Numbered from the stretch's first letter, positions 1-9,055 are shown. The stretch is DNA of 11,919 bases from Tetrahymena elliotti 4EA (GCA_000231825.2 JH720326.1:349346-361264), one strand, 5' to 3'. Program-made: numbers and translations. The notes: generated from the sequence alone by a model not told the origin.

Positions 1-1573
1 CCTTACATCTTACCTATAAAAGAGCTAATCTCCATCCTAAAAAGCTAGTAGGTGTTTGATGTGATTTCATTTAATCAAAGTAATAGAAATTTTCTCCATT
101 TTATTATACTTAACTTAAAATTTTATAAGGCTTCTTGTTGTATTCATAGGTTTCAAAAACTCTGGAAGGCTTTTTATTACTATTTTAAATCCTTTCATAA
201 TTTTCTTGATAAATTTTTTCCTGATTAAGTTAAAATTCAGCAAATCTTTAAAATTAAATAGTAAAAGACTCAAGTTTATTTTATTCTAGTTCTTTTATTA
301 TTTTCTCATTGCATATCTTTTGTAGTTCTGCTGTTTTAATCTTCATTGATTGTTTTATTTTGTCTTATTTCCATGAATTTATATTATATTTTATAGGATG
401 ATGTTCTTCTAAGTCCTTTTCTACTTTCTCAATCTACTCTTTGAGATTATTTAAAAGCTCATAATAATGTTTCTCTACAATTTATGTTGCTTTTATCAAC
501 TCTATCATGTGATCTTATACTTGTTTATCTTTTATGTAATCTGATGATTAAATCATGTTAAAAAGAAGTTATTATTTCTCTTAAAAAATCTGAAGTAAAG
601 CTTCTTTTTCTTCCACATTACTTGACTAAAGTTAACTCAATCTGCTTTTTTATAGATCATCTGCAGCAATTAAAAATTATTTATTGAGAACATTTAAATC
701 TGCAACTGCGTTCTTCATATCTAGCTTTTGTTTTTCACTTAATTTATTTAAGCTATAAAAATCATAATACTGTTCATTATTTTTTGTGATAAATTCAAAA
801 AAGTTTGTTTTAATTGAGGATTGATTCTATTTAATAGTTTCTTTGTTCCTCTCTCTTACTATTTCACCTAAAATCTAATCCTCAGTGAAATAATTGACTG
901 ATTTAGTTCCAAGAGTAATAGCTAATAACTTTGCTGCAACACAAGAGATACTAATAAATCCATTAAAAAAATTAGGTCTTGTTATTTGTGATGCCAATCC
1001 ATAATTTTTTGCATATTTCCATCCAAGCCTTTTTCTAATTTAAAGCAGCTAGCTATAAGAATTGCTGATTCCTTTATAAAAGCGTTTGTTGATATAGTCT
1101 CTACCTCTAACAATCCAAGGATTTATCTTCCATTCTTTAGATGAGTCTTCATTCTTGTTATTAATAGCAAATTTTCCTGTTTTTTTAATTGAAGCCATTT
1201 ATTGAGGAGTTATTCTATTCATATCTTAATCGCCATAAGTTAAGCCTGGCTTAAAGAATTAAATTGGAGATTACTCTTCTTAAAATACTGTTTTTGGTAG
1301 ATTGAAGGACCATTTATTGTCTTCTTCCCATGAGTATAAATGAGATTCAAAAGATTTATCAATATCTGTAACTAATTTCTATGCTTAATCTGAATAGTAG
1401 TTCTACTTTTCAATAGATAAATGTTTTCTTACTGAATGGTACTGTTCATTCATTATCAATTTAGTTTTTTAAGGTAGATTATAAAGCCTTTTGTCATCTA
1501 AGCTAGCTGGATTATCTTAGTCTCCAGCTTTTTTACCCTCTTCTATCTTTTATTTATCTTATTATTCTTACAT
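1..1573 (-). CDS. Coiled-coil protein with one candidate membrane segment, C-terminus cut by window edge
   Basis: Read in ciliate code, this minus-strand frame has no TGA from the ATG at 1573-1571 to the left edge, giving 524 residues without an intron. The other two minus frames are hit by TGA many times over the same span. I do not recognise the family. The N-terminal 60 residues are polar. Around residues 151-190 lies a basic, aromatic block beginning NPWIVRGRDYINKRFYKG and containing RKRLGWKYAKNYG. Residues about 201-222 (FFNGFISISCVAAKLLAITL) form a hydrophobic stretch that could cross a membrane, though it contains a lysine. Residues about 280-440 are rich in Glu, Lys, Gln and Leu and look like coiled coil, broken near 391-393 by His-His-Pro. 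The final residues (LGWRLALLQVRCK) reach the edge with no stop, so the true C-terminus lies outside. The ATG at 1573 was chosen because the sequence stays coding-like up to it and turns AT-rich beyond; Met at 1453 is an alternative. A membrane-anchored scaffold or organelle protein would fit, but that is a guess. Confidence 0.85.
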
Positions 1574-3060
1574 TATCTAAATCAATAAAAATTAAATCTG
1601 ATTGCTTTCTATCTAAATAATTATAAATTTGCAATTAAATTCAAAAAACTATATAAACCATAAATAAATTGATAATGAATGGTAAAAAATCATTGATTTT
1701 TTTGAAAAACGAAATTCATAAAATTATAAAATAGATAAACCTATTTATTCTCAGTTTCTTGAATGTTCTAAAAATTTAAGCAAATTGAAACATGTTAATA
1801 AAACAAAGTATTTATATTTATGCTGCTAGCTACTCAACAAACTAATTAATTAATCTACCTTTCAAATTTAGAAAATATCATTAGTAAAATTTAAATTAAT
1901 GTTCATCTTAATAAATTATTTTAATTTGTATAACCTATTCATTAATATTGAGCAAAGTCTTAACAGTTTTTCAAAAGATGTGTCAATATAAATTAATGAC
2001 ATAAGCAAATTGAATAATTAATAAAAGACGATATTATGAAATTTATTTAATATTTTAAGGGTCTCCTTTAATAAATAAAGTAAAGCAAGCAATTATTATT
2101 TATTTTTATATCTTAAATAAAAAAAGTTAATGGAGTTTTCATTCAAATATATATGATTAATAAATTTATATCCAAAACTCAAAATTGAAAAAAATAAAAT
2201 AAAGGAAGTAAGAAAAATAAATTATTTTTTTGCTCATCTGAAAGATTTGTCAATTTCAAATACTGAGCACTAAAATCTAAAATTATTTATTTATTTCTAG
2301 AAATTGATATTTAAACTTCTTTAATTTAGGATCAGTAAAAGAGTACAAATTTTGTTATCAAAATTTAAATTCTGAGCAAAATAGACTGTTACTCCTAAAG
2401 TATTATATTTCTAAGTCAATAAAATTGTTTATTTGCTTAAAATTAGATGAATTTGCTTTTTAAAAAAGATAGGTTTTTAATGAGAATAAAAACTATAATT
2501 TTAAATGATAGATCAGACTATTTTAAATTAACTTTAATATTTATCTAAATCTTCGTCAAGTAATTTTTCTATCTTATTAAACTAAAAACTTATGACCAAA
2601 CCCCAAAAAATACTGGATAGAGCATACTTTAAATTGTTATAATAGATTTTAACAAATTAAATTTAATAGAAGGTATTAAATAATTTGACTCTTTAAATTA
2701 TTATTAAAAAATAGAAGGTATAAAATATTATATTTCTATGTCTAGTAACACTAAAGCCTAGATTTAATATAATAAAAGTAAAATATATCTCATTAAATTT
2801 ATCTAAAAAATAATTTTTGTAAAATAAATTTAAATAGATTTAGACATTAGATATTGAAAAAGACAAAAAAAACACAGAAGAAATTATTTTAATATTGTTA
2901 AGAGATAAATAAGAAATTTATTGATTGATTTATCTTATATTATGTTTAAAAGTAGTTTTTGTTAAATTAATTATGAGAGTAAGGATTATAAATTAAGTCA
3001 GTATAATTTACTATTAAAAGAAATCTATTTTTATCTAAAACAAAATTACTTTTTAAAAAT
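1574..3060. other. AT-rich intergenic spacer
   Basis: About 1.5 kb of very AT-rich DNA upstream of the minus-strand coiled-coil gene, so it should hold that gene's 5' UTR and promoter. I see no stretch with coding-like base composition on either strand, no tRNA-like element and no clear repeat, apart from a short imperfect duplication (AATAGAAGGTAT followed by T or AA) near 2665 and 2711. A single AAACCCCAAAA at about 2598-2608 is the only C-rich run. I could not identify promoter elements. Confidence 0.6.
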
Positions 3061-3069
3061 CTTAAATCA

Positions 3070-3300
3070 AGTATATTATTTTTATTAAAATATGATGGAA
3101 GTAAAAGTAGTAAGCCATTAATAAACAAAAGAAATTTACAGGTCAAATTACAGAAAGCGGATGTTGTAACCTATAGGTTAATTACTCTAGACGAAATAAA
3201 AGACTTGTATTATATATTTAGTGAGCAATAGAAGTAAATGCTTGAAAGTATGAGAAGAATTAAAGAAGTATTAGATTGGAGTGGTTCAAGTTACTTATAA
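3070..3300 (+). pseudogene. Coding-like fragment, possible internal exon or decayed gene piece
   Basis: A plus-strand frame (codons starting at 3073, 3076 and so on) reads as plausible protein from about 3088 to 3300, including KLQKADVVTYRLITLDEIKD followed by LYYIFSEQQKQMLESMRRIK and EVLDWSGSSYL. It uses CAA, CAG, TAA and TAG for glutamine, is purine-rich and has more G and C than its flanks. There is no convincing start. The ATG pair at 3092-3097 is in another frame and would need a 41-nt GT-AG intron at 3101-3141 to join. After about 3300 the frame becomes low-complexity Lys/Ile/Asn and ends at TGA 3397, while the coding signal (KKEIKQKAEDIEKNIDDKQ, about 3318-3375) continues in a different frame. 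That shift needs either a 29-nt intron (GTTACTT to ATAAAG, about 3288-3316) or an indel. It could be a real small multi-exon gene, a 5' exon of a neighbour, or a pseudogene. I do not recognise the family. Confidence 0.4.
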
Positions 3301-3330
3301 ATATATTTTTTTATAAAGATAAAAAAGAAA

Positions 3331-3723
3331 TCAAACAAAAAGCTGAAGATATAGAAAAGAATATAGATGATAAATAAATAATCTATATTAAAAAACTGAA
3401 TATACAATATTTCTTAAATAATCATCTAAAATTCGATTAATCAATATCAAAATTATAATGTGTTTTTAAAAGAAAAATATTTATCTTAATTTTTTAGAAT
3501 TTAATTAAAAAATCTAAGTTTTAATTCCTCCTTAATATTACCATATTGCATTTCTCATTCTATAATAGTAAAAATCCCATATAGAAAATAAATTAAATTC
3601 TAAGGTAGCTACACCACTTAGTTTAGGAGTTGCATTCTAGTCTGGATCATTTGTATTTACAATAAGATAGTAAAATAGCGCTTTAACATTTTATAGCTAG
3701 GTATAAGTAAATAGAGGAAGCAT
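3331..3723 (-). CDS. Candidate minus-strand reading frame divergent from the kinase (doubtful)
   Basis: On the minus strand an ATG at 3723-3721 opens a 130-codon frame ending at a TGA (plus-strand TCA at 3331). Its first 60 or so residues look like real protein: [20 protein letters not shown], then a NDPDQNATPKLSG segment and EFNLFSIWDFYYYRMRNAIW. Codon choice there is acceptable for a ciliate. After about 3545 it becomes AT-rich and low in complexity, and a possible GT donor sits at about 3545 (minus GGTAATATTAAGG). Against it, the ATG lies inside the palindrome CATG that also supplies the kinase ATG, so two divergent genes would have overlapping starts and no promoter space. The plus strand of the same bases can also be read in frame with the kinase. 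It is either a shadow, an exon of a decayed gene, or a real divergent gene. I recognise no family. Confidence 0.25.
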
Positions 3724-6700
3724 GAATAGGGTTAATATTGATGCTCCAGTTGTAGTAAGGTCAGATTATAAATAGAAGATAGAGTTTTTAGGAAGATACA
3801 AAGTTATTAAGTAGATAGGATAAGGAACATTTGGTACTGTGTATAAATGTTCTACTTACAAGGGATATGAGTATGCAATCAAATAAATCAACAATGTTAA
3901 GATGAAAAAAATGATGAATAATGAACTTGATGCATTAAAAAGTGTCAATTCTAAGTATGTCGTCAGATATTATGAAGTATTTTATGATAAATAAGACCAT
4001 CCTTGTATTGTCTTGGAGCTTTGCGAAGGAGGTACCTTGTCAGATTTCATGAAAAAGTTCAATAATCATTGTATTCCTGAGAAGATAGCCCTTAATTTAT
4101 TTGTGTAGATTTTAGTTGGATTCAAAGAGATTCAGAAAGCAAATCTTATTCATAGAGATGTCAAATTGCAAAATATTCTTTTGAAAAATGATTCACCAAA
4201 AATAGCAGATTTTGGTTTAGTTACTTAATAGTAGAAGGACAAAGTAGATGGATTTGCAGGAACACCTATGTATATGGCACCTGAAATTTTAGATGGAAAA
4301 AACTATGATTAGCAAGTTGATATTTGGAGTTTAGGTGTTTTGCTTTATGCGATGTTGTTTAATGATTTCCCTGTTTGTGAACAAACTCCTTACATGTAAT
4401 TGTAGAGAATACAGATGGTATGTACTCCAGAATTTAGCTTTGAGAAAGCAAAAAAAAGTAGATATTAAAGCATAAGGTAAGAAACAGTTGATCTACTATA
4501 AAAAATGTTAAATATAGATCCAATTAAAAGAATTACACTTAATTAGCTATTAGAATTACCTATCATTAAGGAACATGATCTACAAGGAGATTTAGCTCCT
4601 AAAGTAGAGCCATAAATTTTAGATGAAAATTAGAAAGTATACAAGCAAAAAATGCAGCTAAAATCGCTTAATAGCTTGCAAGTTGAAGCATCACCAATAG
4701 TAAAAAAACTGAAATTATTTGATTTCTCTTCATAGATTTAACAAATTTTACCAGAAGACTCGAGAGAGGAGGATACACCTTCAACAGATAGACTATCTCC
4801 TATAGATAGTATTAAAAATGAAAATGAAAACGAGTCTTCTAGTGATTCTTAAAATGAAAAGCAATCTTCAAATAAAGTTGAGAAAAATGTTCTAATTAGT
4901 TAATTAGGAAATAATCCGAAGCATATTTATGAAGTACATCTTTTGCCTTACAATTAAATTTTAAATAGAATCACTTAGTTGGTTGATGTTTATGAACTTT
5001 TTGCCAATGGTGATAGCATTATAAGTTCTGTATTTAGTGCAAATGAGATAAATTTAATCCTTTATTTCCTTTCTAGGATTATTTTATTCTACTTCCAAGG
5101 CTTGAATAAAATCCTTGATGAGCGTGAAAACACATATAATTTAGATCATTGGTCACAATTTATATTCAGTAAATCTTATTTAACTATATTCTCTTAGGTC
5201 CAAGTGGAGATGTAAATCTGGATGGAAAAATCTACTATCCTCTATGACCATCTAAAATTAATAGACCTCATTCCTATTTAAGTTAAAGAAATTGAAAATT
5301 TAGAAAAATCATCAGAGAAAGAATAAGATTAAGAATTACAAGATGAAATTGAAGAAAATACTGAATAAGATACTAAGGGATAGTCAAATAGTGAAGAATC
5401 CAAATCAACAAAAGGATCAAATAAGAAATCTGATAAAGGAAATAAAGATAAAAAATCAAAAAATGTACTCAAACTTCTCCCAGATATCATTGAAAATATT
5501 ATTTCTCCTCTCGAAACATCAGTTCCATAGGATTTTTCATTTTTATAATCAAACTTGCCTGATTAGTTGAAGATAGCCTTTAGAGCTGTTATGATGACTG
5601 CATACACTCGTCTGTAAAACTCATATAAAGAAGATAAATCACAATTATCAGGATCACAAACAGATACAATTTCTAATTAAGCCACACTCTCAAGCTTGTC
5701 TCATATAGGTTCTCCATATTAAAGTTAAAATATAATAGGTTCATCTAAAAGTCACTCGAATCTCAAAACAATCAAATAGAATCCTAATAGCCTAATTATT
5801 AATTAATCCTCTCATAATAAATCTCCATCAATAAGTAAGCAAATAAGTTAAAGTATAACAAACTTATCTAGCGTAAATAAAAAGACAATATAAGCAAACA
5901 GTATTTAATTAGGCAACAATAACAAAACTTTACCAAGTAGTTCTCTAGCAAGTACACCATTAAATTCTCAATCTAATTCTAAACCTAATAATTTAATTTC
6001 AGCAACAAAAACAGCAAATAATTCTCCATAGGTTGTATCGTCTACGTTAAAATCACTAACCACCTCCACAAAAAATACTAAGAGTTTTTCTAATTTTGCA
6101 ACTAATAAACAACTTCAAGCAAGTTCAATAAATTAAACTTCAACTGCAAGTCTTGCATCTCCGTCTTAAACTTAGTAGAAACAATTTACATTTTAGCAAA
6201 ATAAAACATAAAATTAACCAAGCAATTTATAACAAAATCAAACAATAAAGGCTGTCCCTTCTCATACAAATAAATCCATAACTTAGAGTTAATCAAATTT
6301 AAAAACAACTATAAAATCAAGTAAAGTAGTTGGTATAAAGCCAAATAATTTAAATTTACCAGCTTCATCTTCTTTAACTTTACCTAAAAGTAATATTAAA
6401 ATAGCTTAATCTAACTCTAATTAAAAAAGTAATAGTCATATTGAAGAAGGTTAAAATGAATATTTTGAATAGTTTGAGAAAATGAAATACTCTCTCAGAA
6501 TTTTGTTATGCTGCACTCTTAATCACTTTATCCTCTTAGATGATTAGAATATTCAACTAAACGAATTTTAAAAATATCTAAGAACCAAATATTAAAATTA
6601 GGATTTTAACAATGAAACACTTTAAAAAAATTTCTTTTTATGGTAAAGAGAAATAGATGAAGAATCTTTGTAGGCTTAAATAGATTAAATATTCAAAAGC

Positions 6701-6742
6701 TATCTGCCTAAAATATAAGAGTTTGATATATCCTTTTTTTGA
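3722..6742 (+). CDS. Serine/threonine protein kinase, ULK/Atg1-like catalytic domain with long C-terminal tail
   Basis: An intronless frame of 1006 residues in ciliate code ends at TGA 6740-6742. The kinase domain spans residues about 26-283. The Gly-rich loop is GQGTFGTVY (G33, G35, G38), the ATP-anchoring lysine is K54 (AIK) and the likely helix-C glutamate is E68. The catalytic loop is [10 protein letters not shown] (D146, N151), followed by DFG (D163), GTPMYMAPE (E188), DIWSLG (D200) and the subdomain XI arginine R270. All essential residues are present, so it should transfer phosphate to Ser/Thr. PMYMAPE and the short activation loop recall ULK/Atg1 kinases, but this is motif-level evidence only. 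The tail holds an acidic Ser/Asn/Glu patch (about 365-385), a helical, hydrophobic domain (about 390-520), a charged Lys/Glu/Ser segment (520-580), a second helical piece (581-640), a Ser/Asn/Gln/Thr-rich disordered stretch (640-900) and a helical C-terminus (905-1006). ATG 3722 is the last Met before the glycine loop. The frame stays open upstream to an ATG at 3458, so an extension of up to 88 residues is possible. Autophagy signalling is one possible role, not shown. Confidence 0.93.
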
Positions 6743-7260
6743 TATATTAATTAATTATAGTATTAAAAATCTATTTCATAAATTTATATTATTATCAAAT
6801 TTTATCAAAGTTTACATTTCTACATTTTTTATTGTAAATAAAATATATTTCATCTAAACTTTCAGAATCATCTTTAGTTTTATCAAATATTTTCTGAATA
6901 AGAAATTTCAAAAGAATATCCAATAGGTGGTCATTTTTTAGTATAATTTAGCTAAATTTCAGAATTCGAATAATAAAAAATTCTACCTGATCAAATTTTG
7001 CAAAATTTTCATAATTTTAAAAATATTATATGAATTCTAACTTTCGTTGTTTTATTTTTAAATAATTAATGTTCAAAATTAATTAAAGCTGGGAAAAATT
7101 TTATTTGAACAAGAAACAAATATTATTAATTTATAATTTAAATTAAATCATGTCATTTCTGAAAAAAAATTAATATTTTCCCTAAACTCACAAAATATTT
7201 CAAATATTCTTAACTCTTCACTGAAAATTACTTTTAAATAACTCTTAAATATTATAAGAT
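6743..7260. other. AT-rich spacer downstream of the kinase gene
   Basis: This should contain the 3' UTR and polyadenylation region of the kinase gene. The sequence is dominated by A/T homopolymers with no coding-like stretch on either strand. I see no distinct terminator or repeat here. Confidence 0.6.
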
Positions 7261-7329
7261 ATACTCTTGGATGGTTGGAAATTCAGATCATCTGAGATCC
7301 GAGTAATCAAGATATTAAGTATATATACC

Positions 7330-7373
7330 ATAATTCCTCTGGACCTGACGATGACGAGGTGGCGAGGAATTAT
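7330..7373 (+). other. Strong stem-loop (hairpin A of the GC-rich island)
   Basis: ATAATTCCTC at 7330-7339 is the exact reverse complement of GAGGAATTAT at 7364-7373, giving a 10-bp outer stem. Inside a small internal loop (TGG against GGC), ACCT 7343-7346 pairs with AGGT 7357-7360 and closes a 10-nt loop GACGATGACG. The outer stem is perfect. The loop contains GATGA, reminiscent of a C/D snoRNA box C, but no matching D box arrangement was found. Confidence 0.7.
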
Positions 7374-7385
7374 AAAAAAAGTGAA

Positions 7386-7393
7386 TTTTTTTT
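7386..7393 (+). terminator. T8 run, possible Pol III terminator
   Basis: Eight consecutive T follow the hairpin at 7330-7373 by 12 nt. RNA polymerase III stops at such runs, so this would be a natural 3' end for a plus-strand small RNA. T runs are frequent by chance in DNA this AT-rich, hence the low confidence. Confidence 0.25.
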
Positions 7394-7410
7394 AACATCG
7401 TCTCATCTAC

Positions 7411-7457
7411 TTACAATTCCTGCGCAGCTGACGAAGTGACGAGGAAGTACGGTGTAA
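7411..7457 (+). other. Second stem-loop, related to hairpin A (hairpin B)
   Basis: This element repeats the layout of the first hairpin 83 nt downstream. It begins with AATTCCT (7415-7421), contains CTGACGAAGTGACGAGG where the first has CTGACGATGACGAGG, and closes with AGGAA (7442-7446) pairing to TTCCT (7417-7421). An outer TTAC/GTAA pairing (7411-7414 with 7454-7457) is possible. The stem is weaker than that of the first hairpin. The shared sequence suggests a tandem duplication of one module or two related RNA domains. Confidence 0.45.
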
Positions 7458-7460
7458 TAT

Positions 7461-8087
7461 TTATGATAAAAATAAATATTTTAAAGTGTGTTCTGTTGTA
7501 TTTCATAATTTTTATTAGACAAAGTAAAATTAATTTATTAAATTAAAAATATTTACATATGAGAAAAAGGATTCTAAAAAAAAACAATAAATTCAAAATA
7601 AAGTGTTTAAATAATTTTGTTTGATTTTTATTTTATTTAGTATTATTATTTAATTTGTATGATTTTCTTTTTATGAGTAATTAAAAAAAATATTTTTACA
7701 AAGTTTTTAGCCAGTTTTATTGAGGAAATTAAAAAATATTCTTTTTTTATACAAATAATTTTAAATTCAATCAAAATAATTAATTTAAACAGATAAAAAA
7801 AATTCTGATTAAGATGGATAAATATGTTTGAATATTCTGATAAAATTTTTATTTGTAATTAGTTTCAATAAGAAGATGCTATTAATTGTACTTTTATGAT
7901 AAAATAATTTTAATAAATTATATTGTGTATGATAGCCATTAAATTATTTAAAAGCAAGTAATGCCTATAGTTTCAAAAACTATAGTAAATAATGTCAATT
8001 GATAATTTAACTAATCTTTTTACTTTAAAAAGTTTTCGTATTGTTTTTTCTACATAGCTTTTATCCAAATAGTTAAGCTTATGGATC
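7461..8087. other. AT-rich spacer between GC-rich island and tandem array
   Basis: No coding-like sequence was seen on either strand. The only distinct element is the inverted repeat at 7965-7985, listed separately. The rest is A/T-rich low-complexity DNA. Confidence 0.6.
7965..7985. repeat. Perfect 9-bp inverted repeat with 3-nt loop
   Basis: CTATAGTTT and AAACTATAG are exact reverse complements separated by CAA. As RNA it would make a short hairpin; as DNA it is a dyad that could bind a dimeric protein. It lies about 120 bp before the tandem array and is not repeated within it. The role is unknown, and chance occurrence in AT-rich DNA cannot be excluded. Confidence 0.5.
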
Positions 8088-8303
8088 CTTTTAATTATAA
8101 AAATAAATATTGAATAAAGAAATATTTAAAAGAATGAGATAAATATAAAATTTGTAAATAAATCTTAAAGTAACAAATAGGAATTAATGAATGAGCAATA
8201 GAACTGAATAAATATCAAGTAAAGCCTACTAAAATTTGTCAGTAGCTTTTAAATAAAAGTCTTCAAATTAAAAAAAAAATTCATAATTAATATTGAAAAT
8301 TAT

Positions 8304-8382
8304 TTTTACTAAAGGCTAAGAGTCAAAGTTTAGAGATTAGAGCGCTATGCTAAAGATACTAACCCTTATGCACCAATTTCAC
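8304..8382. repeat. Conserved core of repeat unit 1
   Basis: The core begins TTTTTACTAAAGGCTAAGAG and contains the variant GCGCTATGCTA (8342-8352) instead of GCACTATGCTA, followed by AACCCTTATGCACC. The 3' arm that forms the GGCTAAG/CTAAGCC stem in unit 3 is broken here (GCTAAAGAT). Confidence 0.6.
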
Positions 8383-8624
8383 CTAAAATATTGTAACTTT
8401 TAAAGAAATGTAAAAATAAAATATATTGAATACACATTTTATTAAAAGAATGAGAAAAACATAAAAATTTGAATTAAATCTGAAAGAAACAAAGAATAAT
8501 TAATGAATGAGCAATCGAGCTGAACAACAAATATCAAGTAAACCAAAAAACATTTGTCAGTGACTCATAAATTAAAATCTCCATGAATTTTTTTCAAAAA
8601 TGTATAGTTAATATTGAAAAACAA

Positions 8625-8752
8625 TTTTTACTAGAGGCTAAGAGTCAAAGTTTAGAGGATTAAATACAAATATTTCCTTCATTAATTTTAAGTTAAACGA
8701 GAGATTACAGCACTATGCTAAACCAGATACTAATCCTTATGCATTTATTAGA
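8625..8752. repeat. Conserved core of repeat unit 2, interrupted by a 44-bp insertion
   Basis: The core starts with the GGCTAAG block at 8636 and is interrupted after TTTAGA by about 44 bp (8657-8700) absent from the other copies. It then resumes with GAGATTACAGCACTATGCTA. Short GAGGATT/GAGATT similarity flanks the insertion, as expected for a small duplication or insertion event. Confidence 0.6.
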
Positions 8753-8980
8753 TACCCACTTTAAATAATTATAAAATTAAATATTGAATGAAGTAATGAC
8801 AAAAACATAAAAATTTGAAATTAAATCTGAAAAAAACATATAAGAATTAGTGAATGAGCAATCAAAATGAACAAAAAATATTAAGTAAACCAAAAAACAT
8901 TTGTCAGTGACTCATAAATCAAAATATTTGTATATTCCATGTATTTTTTTCAAAAATAAATTATTGATATTGAAACACTA

Positions 8981-9055
8981 TTTTTACTAAAGGCTAAGAG
9001 TCAAAGTTTAGAGATTAGAGCACTATGCTAAGCCTGATTCTAATCCTTATAAACC
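8981..9055. repeat. Conserved core of repeat unit 3, best stem-loop
   Basis: AGGCTAAG (8991-8998) and CTAAGCCT near 9026-9034 can pair with one A-A mismatch, closing a loop of about 27-30 nt that contains GTCAAAGTTTAGAG and the GCACTATG block. This copy keeps the potential hairpin best. Confidence 0.6.

Larger units (their letters stand above)
7261..7393 (+). ncRNA. Candidate structured RNA in a GC-rich island
   Basis: The sequence abruptly becomes much richer in G and C than the flanking spacer. In very AT-rich genomes such islands outside genes often mark structured RNAs. The 5' part folds on paper: ACTC (7263-7266) pairs with GAGT (7301-7304), GGAT (7269-7272) with ATCC (7297-7300), and TCAG (7283-7286) with CTGA (7292-7295) around a 5-nt loop. 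A second, stronger hairpin follows at 7330-7373. GGTTGGAAATTC at 7273-7284 loosely resembles a Pol III B box, and a run of eight T at 7386-7393 would suit Pol III termination on this strand. No long open frame fits the island. It does not match U1, U2, U4, U5, U6, SRP or telomerase RNA as I know them. The family, the exact ends and even the strand remain unproven. Confidence 0.4.

Noticed and set aside
2598..2610. AAACCCCAAAA resembling a ciliate telomere or telomerase template unit
   Set aside because: Only one repeat unit is present, with no further C4A2 repeats around it, so it is not a telomere or addition site.
3720..3725. Third plus-strand frame ending in TGA at 3723-3725 (reading LHHLVQELHSSLDHL upstream)
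   Set aside because: Open only because stops are rare in this code. It uses codons such as CTG, AGG and CTA that are uncommon in the confident genes, and its end would overlap the kinase ATG.
4979..5197. Standard-code open frame of 72 codons
   Set aside because: It is a piece of the kinase frame between two TAG glutamine codons, not a separate gene.
5343..5570. Standard-code open frame of 75 codons on the plus strand
   Set aside because: It is out of frame with the kinase, whose frame reads as continuous protein here under ciliate code. The 75-codon frame is a shadow.
7261..7300. U5 snRNA-like start ATACTCT followed by TTCAGATC
   Set aside because: The invariant U5 loop (CGCCTTTTAC) and the Sm site context are absent, so the similarity is limited to the first few bases.
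7261..7373. Resemblance to a TPP riboswitch (CTGAGA at 7292-7297, CCTGA, GCGAGGAA)
   Set aside because: The 5' GGGGTGC-type strand and the remaining conserved 3' core of the TPP aptamer are missing, the spacing is wrong, and no thiamine gene lies next to it.
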